Notes: generated by a model not told the origin, from the letters alone. 64,000 nt of DNA from Jiangella muralis (GCF_001270745.1 NZ_KQ434756.1:1-64000); one strand, 5' to 3'; shown: positions 25,052 through 34,385, numbered from the stretch's first letter. Numbers and translations are program-made.

Positions 25052-25145
25052 CTTGGCCGCGCACGCGCGGGTCAAGTCCAAGCCCCCAACCCCTGCGAAC
25101 GCCGACCCAGAGGGCGCGGACTTGAGGCGCGCGTGCGCGGCCAAG
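25052..25145. repeat. Second long inverted repeat before the convergent LLM gene
   Basis: CTTGGCCGCGCACGCGCG at the left edge (25052) and its complement at the right edge (ending 25145) extend to about 34-bp arms with a few mismatches, sharing TCAAGTCC inward. No coding sequence or transposase is present. Together with the 24904-25013 repeat it fills most of the 266-bp gap between the GntR and LLM gene ends; the remaining bases show nothing else. Confidence 0.6.
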
Positions 25146-25216
25146 ACCATGGGCAGCAGGGGGACGGCCCACGTGCGGACAACGGCCAACGCGGCGGGCA
25201 CACCGGTCAACAGGCG

Positions 25217-26053
25217 TCAGTGGGCGGCCGCCAGCGGCGCCCACTCGTCCAGCGTCCCCAGCAGCTCGGACTCGGGCCCGGCCGGCAGCAGCAGGAGGCA
25301 CCGGTCGATGCCGCCGGCGGCGAGCCCGTCGAGCAGCCGCTTGTCCGGCGGCGGGTTGAACACCGTGACCGGGATCGGTCCGCGGCCGGCGTCGGCGGCC
25401 CGCCGGCGTAGCGCCGCGACCCGCCGACTGAGTTCGTCGACGTCGGCCAGTCCGTCGCACTGGGGGAACCAGCCGTCGCCGAACGCGAGCACCCGGTCCT
25501 CGACCCCGGGGCCGTTGCCGCCGACGAGGACGGGCGGGTGCGGGCGCTGCGACGGCTTGGGCCACGACCACACGGGATCGAAGTCGACGTAATGGCCGTG
25601 GAACTCGGCCTCGTCGGTGGTCCAGATGCGGCGCATCGCCTGCACCCGCTCGGCCAGCAGCGCCATCCGGGTGCGTGGATCGGTGCCGTGGTTGGCCAGC
25701 TCCATGCGGTTCCAACCGGCGCCGACGCCGAAGATGAACCGGCCGCCGGACAGCCGGTCGAGGCAGGCGACCTCCTTGGCCGTCACGATCGGGTCGCGCT
25801 GGGTCACCAGGCACACGCCGGTGCCGAGGGTGAGCGTGCGGGTCACCGCGGCGACCGCGGACAGCGCGACGAACGGGTCGTAGGTCTCGGCGTAGCTCCG
25901 GGTCGGGCTACCGTCGGCCCGCCGGCTCTGCACGGGAATGTGGGTGTGTTCCGGGTAGAACAGTGACTCGAAGCCGCGGTCCTCGACGGCGCGGCCGAGG
26001 GCGGGCGGCTCGATGCCGTAGCTGCCGGAGAAGGTGGTGATCCCGATGTCCAC
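25217..26053 (-). CDS. LLM-class F420-dependent oxidoreductase
   Basis: A 278-residue luciferase-like oxidoreductase of the F420-dependent class. Hallmarks are EDRGFESLFYPEHTHIP, TRTLTLGTGVCLVTQRDPIVTAKEVACLDRLSGGRF (about residues 70-108), FGVGAGWNRMEL and PPVLVGGNGPGVEDRVLAFGDGW. The EHTHIP element is typical of the 'probable F420-dependent oxidoreductase' clade. It is unrelated in sequence detail to the other LLM gene at 5985 and is not obviously part of the sugar pathway. It sits between two long inverted repeats and a strong terminator. Confidence 0.84.
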   Translation of the reverse strand: MDIGITTFSGSYGIEPPALGRAVEDRGFESLFYPEHTHIPVQSRRADGSPTRSYAETYDPFVALSAVAAVTRTLTLGTGVCLVTQRDPIVTAKEVACLDRLSGGRFIFGVGAGWNRMELANHGTDPRTRMALLAERVQAMRRIWTTDEAEFHGHYVDFDPVWSWPKPSQRPHPPVLVGGNGPGVEDRVLAFGDGWFPQCDGLADVDELSRRVAALRRRAADAGRGPIPVTVFNPPPDKRLLDGLAAGGIDRCLLLLPAGPESELLGTLDEWAPLAAAH

Positions 26054-26082
26054 GCCGCCAACGTACCGCCCTGACCCGCGGC

Positions 26083-26110
26083 CCGGGCCGGGCGCGAACG
26101 CCCGGCCCGG
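26083..26110 (-). terminator. Perfect 12-bp-arm GC hairpin after the beta-helix gene
   Basis: CCGGGCCGGGCG (26083-26094) and CGCCCGGCCCGG (26099-26110) pair perfectly around CGAA, 15 bp beyond the stop of the beta-helix protein. It should end the importer operon. Confidence 0.75.
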
Positions 26111-26125
26111 CTGCGGACCCCCGGC

Positions 26126-29100
26126 TCACTCCAGGGGCGTCCAGTGCGCGACGACGGACAGCGGGCCGTACACCCGCGTCGCGGTCGTCACCGGCACGCC
26201 GGCCGGCGTGAACCAGCCGTCGAACCCGTACCCGTCCCGCTTCGGCAGCGGCAGCACCCGCAGCGCCGTCCCGGCCTTGACGGTGCGCGACCCGACGGGG
26301 CCGCCGCCGGCGGCGTCGAACGCGACCTGGTGCACGGCATCCACCCGGAGCCGGACCGACACCGAGACGGTGGTCGTGGCGCTCTCGTAGGCGATGGTCA
26401 GCGGCAGCGACGAGGTCGCCGTCGCGCTGTCGAACCCGCTCACCATTTCCGCCGTCACCGGGACGACGGTGGTGGTGCCGTCGCTCCACGTCGCCTCGAC
26501 CGCGAGCCCGTCGACGTTCAGCTCCTCGCCGACGCGGTACTGGGTCTGGTACCCGGTGCCCTCGATCGGCGCGATGCCGGTGACGACGGCCGAGCCCTCC
26601 GACGGCCGCAGCCGGATCGCGTTGTCGCCGCCCGCGTAGTGGTACACGTTGAGGTAACCATCGGCGCCGATCGGGTTGGCCGCGTCGCGGTCCAGCCCGC
26701 TCCACACCGTCGTGCCGTCCACCCGCAGCACCAGCCGGGTGCCGCCGTCGACGGTCACGGCGCCGAACTCGAGGTCGTGCTCCTGGCCGGCCTTGATCGA
26801 CGTGTTCGGGATGACGTCGATCATCGTCTGGCCGGGCTTCCAGCTCTGGAACTCGATCTGGTCCTCCTTGACGACGACCAGGTAGCCCTTGTTGGCGTTG
26901 ACCCAGGTCGGGTCGCCGGCCCGGTCGGAGCGGACGGCGAACCCGTACCAGCCGCCGGCGAACTCGCCGATCGACGCGGTGAAGTGGAGCAGGCCGCTGC
27001 CGAATCGCTCGGCCTGGTAGCCGTACACGCCGTTGGCGGACATCCGGACGGTGCCCTCGTCGAAGTCGACGGCGTCGGAGACCGGCCAGTTCGCGGCGTC
27101 GGACAGCTGCCCGCCGAGGTCGATCACCGGGTGCTCGGCCGCGCCGACGGTGACGGCGACGGTCGCGGTCAGCTCCGGGTTGGCCCGCGACGTCGCGGTG
27201 ATCGTCGCGCTGCCGGGCGCCACGCCGCGCACCGTTCCGTCGGCGTCGACCGTCGCCACCGACGGCGCGGACGAGGCCCAGTCGACCCGCCGGTTGGTGG
27301 CGTCGGGCGGGCTGACGGACGCGGTGACGGCGCGGCTCTCGCCGGGCTCCAGCGTGAGCTGCGCGGGGCTCACCTCGATGCCGGTGACGTCGGTCGGCAC
27401 CAGCGAGACGGTGACGTCGTCGACGTCGATGTGTGCCGCGCCCGCGACGTAGAACCCGAGCGTGCCGGACGGGCTGTGCCCCGGGTTCTCGCCCTCGACC
27501 ACCGTCGCGCCGTCGACGACGACCGAGACGGACGGCCCGCGGGCCACCACGCGCACGGCGTAGACGGTGTTCGGCTGGAGGCCGCCGCCCGCGGGCAGCA
27601 CCGTCTCGGCCAGCGTCTGCCACTGCGCGTTGTAGAGGGTCCAGGTCGCGCCGCCGGCGGCGTGCCGGTAGCGGATGAAGCCGCTGCCGTTGGCGCCGTT
27701 GCGGTCGTACGTGATCAGCTCGGCGCCCTCCGGCAGTTCGGCCGGCGTCTTGAGCCGGTAGTCGAGCACGTAGTCGGAGAACGCGCGGTCCAGCTGGCCG
27801 TTCGCGCCGTTCAGGATCCGGTACCAATGGTTGCCGGTGTCGTCGGCGACGATCGGGCGGTTGCCGTCGACCGGCCAGCCGTTGCCGCCGGACTCGAAGT
27901 CGGTCGCGTGCAGCACGCCATCGCCGTCGGCCACGGTGACGACCGCCTCGTCCCGGATCGCCGGGTCGGCCACCGACGCCACGGACACCACCGTCTCACC
28001 CGGCGCCAGCGCGGTGATCTCACCGGAAGCCGACACCGTCGCGACCGCCGGATCGCTGCTCGCGTACGTCACCTCCTGCGAGGTCGCGTTCCACGGCACC
28101 GGCTCGGCCCGGAACGGCACGGTCGCGCCCAGCTCGACGGTGAAGGTGTCGCCCGGCAGGTACAGCCCGGCCAGCGGGACGGTCTGCGGGCCGTGCGGCA
28201 GGCCGACGACGCCCTGCGGGCCGATCTCCTCGAACGCCACCGGCGCGAAGCCCGGGATGCGGTCGTACGCGACGGCGTCGGCGGTCAGCCGGAAGTCCCC
28301 GGCCTCCCAGTCGACGAAGCCCGGGTTCTGGTCGGCCACCCAGTTGTCGGCGTAGTTCATCAGGTTCTCGACGTCGCGGGCGCCGTGCTGGTTGACGTCC
28401 GGCGAGCGCTCCATGGTCGGGTTCCAGACCAGGTTCTTCGCGAAGAAGTTGTGCTCCGGGTAGTAGTGGTTCTCGTCCCAGAAGCGCAGCAGCTCGGGGT
28501 ACTTCTCGCCGTACGGCGTGCCGATGAAGTCGTTGTTCTCGGCGAACAGCTTCTCCCAGGCCGGCCGGTAGTCGGTGTCGACCTTGTTGCCCGGCTGGTC
28601 GCCCATCCACATCTCGTAGTTGTCGTACGGGACGAAGGTGTCGACGAAGATGTTGTTCTCGGCGGTGATGTGGTCGCCGGAGCCGCTCTTGATGGCGTCG
28701 TTGCCCATCCGGTAGAAGACGTTCTCGCTGATGGTGAGGCCCATCGTGAGGTTGTCCGGATAGACGCCCTCCACGCCGTGCCGGCCGATGCCGGTGTCGT
28801 GGAAGTAGTTGCGCCGGATGACGGTGCCGCGCTCGTGCGGCGTCGCGCCGGCGTTCATGTAGATGGCGCCGAGGTCCTGGAACTGTTTGCAGATGTCGTA
28901 GATCTCGTTGTACTCGATCAGGTGGTCGTTGCCGTGCACGATGATGCCCGGATGCGGGGCGTCGTTGATCTCGTTGTTGCGGGCCACGTTCCCGACGCCG
29001 TCGAACATCACGCCCGGGTTGTACGCCTTGTGGTAGTAGGCGAAGTCGTGGATGTGCGAGTTCTCGACCCGGTTGTTGCCCGGCTCCAGCGTGTCCTCGT

Positions 29101-30379
29101 TGCCGCCGTTGAGCACCACGCCGACGCCGCCGACGTGCCGCAGCTCCGACGAGACCACGGCGTGGTCGCGGCCGTCCCAGCCGCTGGGGATGCCGTCGTA
29201 GACGTAGCGGCCGGGCGAGTTGATGTAGACGCCGCCGTCGGTGAAGTTCTGGATGTCGCTGCGGGCGAAGGTGACGTTGCTGCCGCCGAGGACGGTGGCC
29301 GCGGTGGCCCGGCCGTACTCCATGACCAGCTCGTCGAAGGTGATGTAGGACGCGTTCTCGGTCCGGACCATCGGCTCCTTCAGCATGGTGACGGTGACGT
29401 CGCCGCTGCGGGTGCGGAACGCGGCGTTCGGCACCAGGTACAGCACGCCGGTCGCGCGGTCGATGTAGTACTCACCGGGCGCGTCCAGCTCCTCCAGCAG
29501 GTTCTCGGCGAAGTGGAAGTCGGGGTACCACGACTTCATCAGGCCGGACATCTCGCCGTAGCGCAGCGTGATGGTCTTCGCCTGAGGGTCGATCGACTCG
29601 ATCCTGTTGTACGACCACTCCCAGCTGTAGCCGAAGATGCCGTCCAGCCAGACGTCCTCGGCCTGCGTCCAGTACTGCGGCCGGTCGTAGGTGTAGCTGA
29701 ACGTGCCGCCGCGCTCCTGCAGGTCGGGGTCGTCGACGGTGGGGCCCGGGTCGACGATCTCGTTCATCTGGACGGTGCCCTCGTTCGGCCAGCGGGCCAG
29801 CGTCATGCCCTGGCCGCCGACGTACAGCTCCATCGGCGGCACCTTCGAGACGTCGTTCGCCTTCCAGTAGCCGTGCCGGCTGGTCTCGCCGTAGTCGGTG
29901 ATGCCGAGCGCCGCGAGGTCGACCTGGAGGACGTCGTCGCGGGCGGACTCGTCGATGATGCGGCCGAGCACGGTGTCGTCGGTGACCGCGGCGAAGCCGT
30001 CGTGGTCGAGCTGCCGGCCGCCGCTGAGCCGGACCGTCTCGCCGGGGAACGAGCGGTAGACGATCGGCGCCTCGGCGGTGCCGGAGTCCTGCTCCCCCAG
30101 GCGGAACGACGACGTCCGCTCGTAGGTCCCCTCACGCAGGTAGACGGTGACGCCGCCGGCCGGCAGGCCGCCGTCGGCCTTGAGCGCGCGGATCGCGTCG
30201 CGGGCGCCTTCGAGGGTGGCCAGCGGGGCGGACTCGGAGCCGTTCTGGGCGTCGTCGCCGTCGGTGGCGACGTACAGGACGGCGCCCGGCTCGGCCGCCG
30301 CGGGCTCGGCCTGAGCGGCCGGTTGCAGGCCGGCGACCAGCAGGCACGCCAGCACGACGATGGGCATGAGGCGTTTCAT
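26126..30379 (-). CDS. Secreted multidomain right-handed beta-helix protein (GH141-like candidate)
   Basis: A 1417-residue exported protein. A Sec signal peptide (about 1-27) ends in AQA. Residues about 33-750 form a right-handed parallel beta-helix starting LYVATDGDDAQNGSESAPLA with APIVYRSFPGETVRLSGG and repeated Asn/His/Gly turns (NNRVENSHIHDF, LIEYNEIYDI, GTVIRRNYFHDTGI). A Big_2 Ig-like domain follows at about 780-865, a LamG-like sandwich at about 870-1040, a second Big_2 at about 1045-1130, and another sandwich at about 1135-1275. An Ig-like module and a Flg_new-type repeat (RDGYGFDGWFTPAGV) end it. The architecture resembles GH141/GH120-type enzymes acting on plant pectins or fucosylated glycans; the exact family needs a profile search. 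It is the last gene of the importer operon. Confidence 0.8.
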   Translation of the reverse strand: MKRLMPIVVLACLLVAGLQPAAQAEPAAAEPGAVLYVATDGDDAQNGSESAPLATLEGARDAIRALKADGGLPAGGVTVYLREGTYERTSSFRLGEQDSGTAEAPIVYRSFPGETVRLSGGRQLDHDGFAAVTDDTVLGRIIDESARDDVLQVDLAALGITDYGETSRHGYWKANDVSKVPPMELYVGGQGMTLARWPNEGTVQMNEIVDPGPTVDDPDLQERGGTFSYTYDRPQYWTQAEDVWLDGIFGYSWEWSYNRIESIDPQAKTITLRYGEMSGLMKSWYPDFHFAENLLEELDAPGEYYIDRATGVLYLVPNAAFRTRSGDVTVTMLKEPMVRTENASYITFDELVMEYGRATAATVLGGSNVTFARSDIQNFTDGGVYINSPGRYVYDGIPSGWDGRDHAVVSSELRHVGGVGVVLNGGNEDTLEPGNNRVENSHIHDFAYYHKAYNPGVMFDGVGNVARNNEINDAPHPGIIVHGNDHLIEYNEIYDICKQFQDLGAIYMNAGATPHERGTVIRRNYFHDTGIGRHGVEGVYPDNLTMGLTISENVFYRMGNDAIKSGSGDHITAENNIFVDTFVPYDNYEMWMGDQPGNKVDTDYRPAWEKLFAENNDFIGTPYGEKYPELLRFWDENHYYPEHNFFAKNLVWNPTMERSPDVNQHGARDVENLMNYADNWVADQNPGFVDWEAGDFRLTADAVAYDRIPGFAPVAFEEIGPQGVVGLPHGPQTVPLAGLYLPGDTFTVELGATVPFRAEPVPWNATSQEVTYASSDPAVATVSASGEITALAPGETVVSVASVADPAIRDEAVVTVADGDGVLHATDFESGGNGWPVDGNRPIVADDTGNHWYRILNGANGQLDRAFSDYVLDYRLKTPAELPEGAELITYDRNGANGSGFIRYRHAAGGATWTLYNAQWQTLAETVLPAGGGLQPNTVYAVRVVARGPSVSVVVDGATVVEGENPGHSPSGTLGFYVAGAAHIDVDDVTVSLVPTDVTGIEVSPAQLTLEPGESRAVTASVSPPDATNRRVDWASSAPSVATVDADGTVRGVAPGSATITATSRANPELTATVAVTVGAAEHPVIDLGGQLSDAANWPVSDAVDFDEGTVRMSANGVYGYQAERFGSGLLHFTASIGEFAGGWYGFAVRSDRAGDPTWVNANKGYLVVVKEDQIEFQSWKPGQTMIDVIPNTSIKAGQEHDLEFGAVTVDGGTRLVLRVDGTTVWSGLDRDAANPIGADGYLNVYHYAGGDNAIRLRPSEGSAVVTGIAPIEGTGYQTQYRVGEELNVDGLAVEATWSDGTTTVVPVTAEMVSGFDSATATSSLPLTIAYESATTTVSVSVRLRVDAVHQVAFDAAGGGPVGSRTVKAGTALRVLPLPKRDGYGFDGWFTPAGVPVTTATRVYGPLSVVAHWTPLE

Positions 30380-30424
30380 AAGGCGGTTCCTTTCTGGGTT
30401 CGGTGCAGGAACGGGCGACCGGGG

Positions 30425-31288
30425 TCACCCCTTGAGCGCGCCGACCGTGAGGCCGCTGATGATGTGCCGTTGCATGTAGATGAAGAAGATGATCACCGGC
30501 GCGATGGCCAGCAGCAGGTTCGGGAAGACCTTGGTGAGGTCGGTGGAGTACTGGCTGACGCCGGCGTAGATCGCGGTGGTGACCGTGTAGTTGCCGGAGC
30601 CGGGGGTGAGCAGCACCTGCGGGCTGATGAAGTCGTTCCAGATGCCGATCGAGTTGAGGATCAGCACGGTGACGACGGCGGGCCGGGTGAGCGGGAAGAT
30701 GATCTGCCAGTACGTGCGCAGCCGGCCGGCGCCGTCGATCGCGGCGGCGTGGTCGATGTCGCGCGGGATCGTGCGGATGAAGCCGACGAACAGGAAGATG
30801 CTCACCGGCAGCGTCATCGCCACGTCGTGCAGGATCAGCCCGGTCACGGTGTTGCCGAGGCCGATCGAGCGCAACACGTAGATCAGCGGCACGATCAGCG
30901 CCGCCGACGGGATGAACGTCCCGGCCAGGAAGTACAGCAGCAGGAGCTGCGTCCGCCGCTTCAGGCTGCGGGCGATGACGTAGGCGGCCGGCCCGGCGAA
31001 CGCGATGCACAGGATGTCGACGCAGACCACCAGGAAGAAGGTGAAGCCGTAGCTGCGCAGCACGTTGTACTGCGGGCTGCTGACCGCCGCCTCCAGGTAC
31101 TCCAGCGTCAGCCCGCCGAACGGGATCGCGAACGGGTTGCCCTGGATGTCCTGCTGCGACTTGAAGCTGTTCACCAGCAGCAGGTACGCCGGGATCGTCA
31201 TGACGACGAACAGCACCGCGAGCAGCACCACCCGGGTGACGGGCGGCCGCCGGCGCGCGGCCGGGGCGAGGTCCGTGGAGAGTGCCAT
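30425..31288 (-). CDS. Carbohydrate ABC transporter permease (MalG/CUT1 type)
   Basis: A 287-residue inner-membrane permease with six predicted helices. The cytoplasmic EAA loop reads DHAAAIDGAGRLRTYWQIIFPLTRPA, the contact with the ATPase. It pairs with the MalF-type gene 8 bp upstream and the lipoprotein before it. GGAGC precedes ATG 31288. No ATPase gene is nearby; actinomycete CUT1 importers commonly share MsiK, encoded elsewhere. The substrate is inferred to be an oligosaccharide released by the neighbouring secreted enzymes. Confidence 0.9.
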   Translation of the reverse strand: MALSTDLAPAARRRPPVTRVVLLAVLFVVMTIPAYLLLVNSFKSQQDIQGNPFAIPFGGLTLEYLEAAVSSPQYNVLRSYGFTFFLVVCVDILCIAFAGPAAYVIARSLKRRTQLLLLYFLAGTFIPSAALIVPLIYVLRSIGLGNTVTGLILHDVAMTLPVSIFLFVGFIRTIPRDIDHAAAIDGAGRLRTYWQIIFPLTRPAVVTVLILNSIGIWNDFISPQVLLTPGSGNYTVTTAIYAGVSQYSTDLTKVFPNLLLAIAPVIIFFIYMQRHIISGLTVGALKG

Positions 31289-31296
31289 TGTCGCTC

Positions 31297-32244
31297 CTAG
31301 TTCGCCGCGGCCTGGTCCTGCCGGTTCCGAAGCGCGGCCACCAGCACGGACAGGACAGCGGACACCACCATCAGGGCCACCGCCTGCGCGGTCGCGAAGC
31401 CGACGTCGGTACTGGCGAACGACCGGCTGAGGATGACGTACGCGATGGTCTCGGTGGACCCGGCCGGCCCGCCGTCGGTGAGGCTGACGACGATGTCGTA
31501 GACCTTGATCAGCCCGACCAGGTTGAGCACCATCGCGACCGTCACCACGGGCGAGATCATCGGGATGACGATCCGGCGGTTGATCTGCCGCCGGGACGCG
31601 CCGTCGATCTGCGCGGCCTCGATGAGCTCGTGCGGCACCGTCTGCAGCGCCGCGACGAACAGCACGACGTTGAACCCGAAGCCGGCCCACACGATGACGC
31701 CGACCAGCGTGATGACCGCCAGCGTCTCGTCGAACAGGAACCCGACCGGCCCGACGCCGAACCGCTCCAGCGTGGTGTTGATCGCGCCGTTGGTGCCGAG
31801 GATCGCGCTCCACAGGAAGCCGAGGATCAGCGCGCTGATGACGTGCGGGTAGTAGGCCAGCGCGCGGAAGAACGAGTTCGTCCGCGACCGCTCCTTCAGC
31901 TGCAGCGCGTACGCCAGGCCGAGGCCGAGCATGCCGACCGAGCCGAACGCCGCCACCACGAACGTGACCAGCCAGGCCCGGCTGATGCCCGGGTCCTCGA
32001 ACAGCCGCAGGTAGTTCTCGGTGCCGATGAAGGTGGCGTCGGAGAAGCCGTTCCAGTCGGTCAGGCTCAGGTACAGGGCGACGACGACCGGGACGATCGT
32101 CATCACCGTGTACACGAGGACGGCCGGGGCCAGCATGCCGAGGCTGAGCGCGCCGCCACGCCAGCGGCGACGGCGCACGGCGGCGGCCGTGCCGGGGTGG
32201 CCGGGAGCCGGCGCGGGCGGGTCGTCCGTCCGCGCCGGGCTCAC
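31297..32244 (-). CDS. Carbohydrate ABC transporter permease (MalF/CUT1 type)
   Basis: A 315-residue permease with an N-terminal basic cytoplasmic tail, six membrane segments starting LGMLAPAVLVYTVMTIVP, and the EAA loop ELIEAAQIDGASRRQINRRIVIPMI. It is the partner of the MalG-type permease. GTG 32244 lies 2 bp after the lipoprotein stop and gives a natural N-terminus; GTG 32268 is an in-frame alternative overlapping that gene. Regulation is presumably with the whole operon starting at the RraA-like gene. Confidence 0.9.
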   Translation of the reverse strand: MSPARTDDPPAPAPGHPGTAAAVRRRRWRGGALSLGMLAPAVLVYTVMTIVPVVVALYLSLTDWNGFSDATFIGTENYLRLFEDPGISRAWLVTFVVAAFGSVGMLGLGLAYALQLKERSRTNSFFRALAYYPHVISALILGFLWSAILGTNGAINTTLERFGVGPVGFLFDETLAVITLVGVIVWAGFGFNVVLFVAALQTVPHELIEAAQIDGASRRQINRRIVIPMISPVVTVAMVLNLVGLIKVYDIVVSLTDGGPAGSTETIAYVILSRSFASTDVGFATAQAVALMVVSAVLSVLVAALRNRQDQAAAN

Positions 32245-32246
32245 CT

Positions 32247-33500
32247 TCAGCGCTGCGAGTCCCACCACGAGTCCAGGTTGGCGGCGACGTCACCGGCCGA
32301 GGAGCCGGTGAACAGGGACTGGACCTGCGTGTTCAGCTCCTCCGCGTAACCGTGCACCGGCTGCCGCTCGCCCTGCTTGACGATCACCATCGGGCTCGCG
32401 TCGAGGACCGCCTGGACGCCCTCGCCGAGGCTGGACACGTCGTAGCTGAAGCCCTTGCGCAGGTTGCCGTCGGCGGCGAGCTGGATCTCGATCGCTTCGT
32501 CGTCGGTGACCAGCCACTCGACGAGGTCGATCGCCTCCTCCTTCGCGTCGGAGGCCTCGACGACGGTGTACGGCTGGGCCATGTTGCCGAACTGGCCGGG
32601 CGGGTAGGTGCCGTCGGCCGGGACGGGGAAGACTCCGATCTGGTCGCTCAGCCCGGCCTCGTCGGCGGCGGGCACGAAGTACGAGCCCATGATGTACATC
32701 GCCGAGTCGCCCGCGAGGAACGCGGCCTGCCCGTCCGGATACTCCAGGCCGAGCGCGCTCTGGGTGAGGAAGCCTTCCTTCAGCCACGACTCGTACAGCT
32801 CGAAGTAGCGCAGGTAGCCGCTGTCGGCGAAGGACGTCTCACCGTTCTTGCGCTCGATCACCCAGTCCGGTTCCTCGGTGAGGACGCCGGCGTCGGCCAG
32901 CATGGTGAACTGCGCGCCGGTGACCCACTGGCCGGCCGACTGCAGCGGCTGGTAACCGGCCGCCTGGAGCTTGCGCATCGCGTCCTCGAACTGCGCGATG
33001 GTCTGCAGCTGGGTGGCGTCGACGCCGGCCTCCTCGAAGGCGGCCTTGTTGTAGAACACCAGCGACTGGATCTGCTCGCCGACGCCGACGACGTAGTGCC
33101 CGCCGTCGATCGCGTAGTCGTCGTACAGCGGAGTGTCGGGGGCCCAGTCCTCGTCGGACAGGTCGACGAACAGCTCCGCCGTCTCCGGGTTCGGGATGAC
33201 GTGCTGGGCGATGTCCGGCGGATCGCCCGCGGCGAGGTCCTGCTGCAGCTTGGCCTCCGCCTCGATGGTCCCGGTCAGCTCCAGCTCGACCGTGATGCCG
33301 GGGTTCTCCGCCTCGTACTTGTCGAACAGCTCGTTCCAGAACTGCTCGGTGAGGTTGGGGGTGATGTTGACGATCATCCGCAGCGTGGTGTCGCCGCCCT
33401 CGCCGCCCGCGACGTCGTCGTCACCGCCACCGCACGCCGACGCCGTCAGCACCGCTCCGGCCAGCACTCCGGCCGTCAGGAATCGCCGCCTGGTGTTCAT
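32247..33500 (-). CDS. Sugar ABC transporter substrate-binding lipoprotein
   Basis: A 417-residue extracellular solute-binding protein (family 1). The leader RRRFLTAGVLAGAVLTASAC combines a twin-arginine motif with a lipobox whose cysteine becomes lipid-modified. The mature protein shows typical signatures such as DPPDIAQHVIPNPE, LVFYNKAAFEEAGVD and FLAGDSAMYIMGSYFVP. It delivers sugar to the two permeases encoded downstream. ATG 33500 is preferred over ATG 33506 because GGAG then lies 8 nt upstream. The tail LDSWWDSQR is followed directly by the MalF-type gene. Confidence 0.92.
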   Translation of the reverse strand: MNTRRRFLTAGVLAGAVLTASACGGGDDDVAGGEGGDTTLRMIVNITPNLTEQFWNELFDKYEAENPGITVELELTGTIEAEAKLQQDLAAGDPPDIAQHVIPNPETAELFVDLSDEDWAPDTPLYDDYAIDGGHYVVGVGEQIQSLVFYNKAAFEEAGVDATQLQTIAQFEDAMRKLQAAGYQPLQSAGQWVTGAQFTMLADAGVLTEEPDWVIERKNGETSFADSGYLRYFELYESWLKEGFLTQSALGLEYPDGQAAFLAGDSAMYIMGSYFVPAADEAGLSDQIGVFPVPADGTYPPGQFGNMAQPYTVVEASDAKEEAIDLVEWLVTDDEAIEIQLAADGNLRKGFSYDVSSLGEGVQAVLDASPMVIVKQGERQPVHGYAEELNTQVQSLFTGSSAGDVAANLDSWWDSQR

Positions 33501-33539
33501 GGTCATCTCTCCGCTCGCTCCGTTGCGTGGGTGGGTGAT

Positions 33540-34328
33540 CTACCGGCCGTTGCTGCTGCCCTGGTGGGCGACGTACTCGTCCAGGCCCCGTCCGGTCAGC
33601 GGGTAGTAGTCGGACAGCCGTCCGCCGGCATCGAGCCGCCGGCGGGCGAACTCCTCCTTGTCCTGGTGGGCGAGCGCGTCGTCGGCGATCGCCTGGGCGT
33701 GCGACGGCGGCACCACCACGGCGCCGTCGTCGTCGGCGATCACCAGATCGCCGGGCCGCACCAGCGCCCCGCCGACCGCGACCGGCACGTTGTACGCGTA
33801 CGGGAACAACTCGGTCTGGGACGCATAATGCGGGGTGATGCCGGTGCACCAGACCGGCACCCCGAGCGCGCGCACCCGGCCGGCGTCGCGGATACGCCCG
33901 TCGACGACGATGCCGGCGCCGCCGCGCAGCTTGAAGTACCGCACGAGCATGTCGCCGAGGCAGCCGGTGCGCTGGGCCGCCTGCGCCGACACCACCAGCA
34001 CGTCGCCGGGGCGGATCGATTCCAGCACCGCCCACAGCGCCGACCGCCGCTCCGCGTCCTCCTGCCCCTGACCGGAGAACACGTCCTCGCGCTGCGGCAT
34101 GAACTGCAGCGTGACGGCGGCGCCGGTGACGCGGGTCTCGGCGTCGCGGTGCAGTGGGGCCGGCCCGTCGATGAACGTCCGGGTGACGCCCTGGTGGTGC
34201 AGCTTGGCGCAGGCGGTGGCCGCGCTCACCCCGGACAGAGCCTCGACCAGGTCGCGCGGCGGCCGCCCGGGCGGGTCGGAGAGCAAGGGGGTGTGGCCGG
34301 TCGGATAACCGTCCCGCTCGGTGTTCAT
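33540..34328 (-). CDS. RraA-family protein, 4-hydroxy-2-oxo-acid aldolase/decarboxylase-like
   Basis: A 262-residue RraA-like protein. ITPHYASQ and QRTGCLGDMLVRYFKLRGGAGIVVDGRIRDAGRVRALGVPV show the family core, including the GD-X2-R-X20-RD pattern used by HMG/CHA aldolases for metal and substrate binding, present here. VVIADDDGAVVVP-like sequence precedes the C-terminal helix. Members act as class II aldolases or oxaloacetate decarboxylases; true RraA inhibits RNase E, which is unlikely in this context. As first gene of the sugar-import operon it probably cleaves a late 2-oxo-acid intermediate, an inference. It is divergent from the fucosidase across operator B. Confidence 0.82.
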   Translation of the reverse strand: MNTERDGYPTGHTPLLSDPPGRPPRDLVEALSGVSAATACAKLHHQGVTRTFIDGPAPLHRDAETRVTGAAVTLQFMPQREDVFSGQGQEDAERRSALWAVLESIRPGDVLVVSAQAAQRTGCLGDMLVRYFKLRGGAGIVVDGRIRDAGRVRALGVPVWCTGITPHYASQTELFPYAYNVPVAVGGALVRPGDLVIADDDGAVVVPPSHAQAIADDALAHQDKEEFARRRLDAGGRLSDYYPLTGRGLDEYVAHQGSSNGR

Positions 34329-34360
34329 CCGGCGTCCTCTCGGAGTATGATCGCGATCAC

Positions 34361-34385
34361 TTATCGTCTATCGATTGAGCGATAG
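34361..34385. promoter_or_regulatory. Predicted operator B of the carbohydrate regulon
   Basis: TTATCGTCTATCGAT (34361-34375) matches the 23261 site at 12 of 15 positions. It overlaps a second palindrome, CTATCG-N6-CGATAG (34368-34373/34380-34385). The 138-bp AT-richer gap separates the RraA-led importer operon from the fucosidase. Confidence 0.5.

Noticed and set aside
26144-31300. Very long plus-strand open frame opposite the beta-helix and permease genes
   Set aside because: It is antisense to clearly homologous proteins. Its composition is repetitive Arg/Gly/Val/Asp, typical of a shadow frame in GC-rich DNA, and it has no recognisable domain.
30425-33500. A complete sugar ABC transporter including its own ATPase
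   Set aside because: No ATP-binding subunit is encoded within the operon or next to it; the exporter ATPases at 41655, 43537 and 55782 are of a different class.
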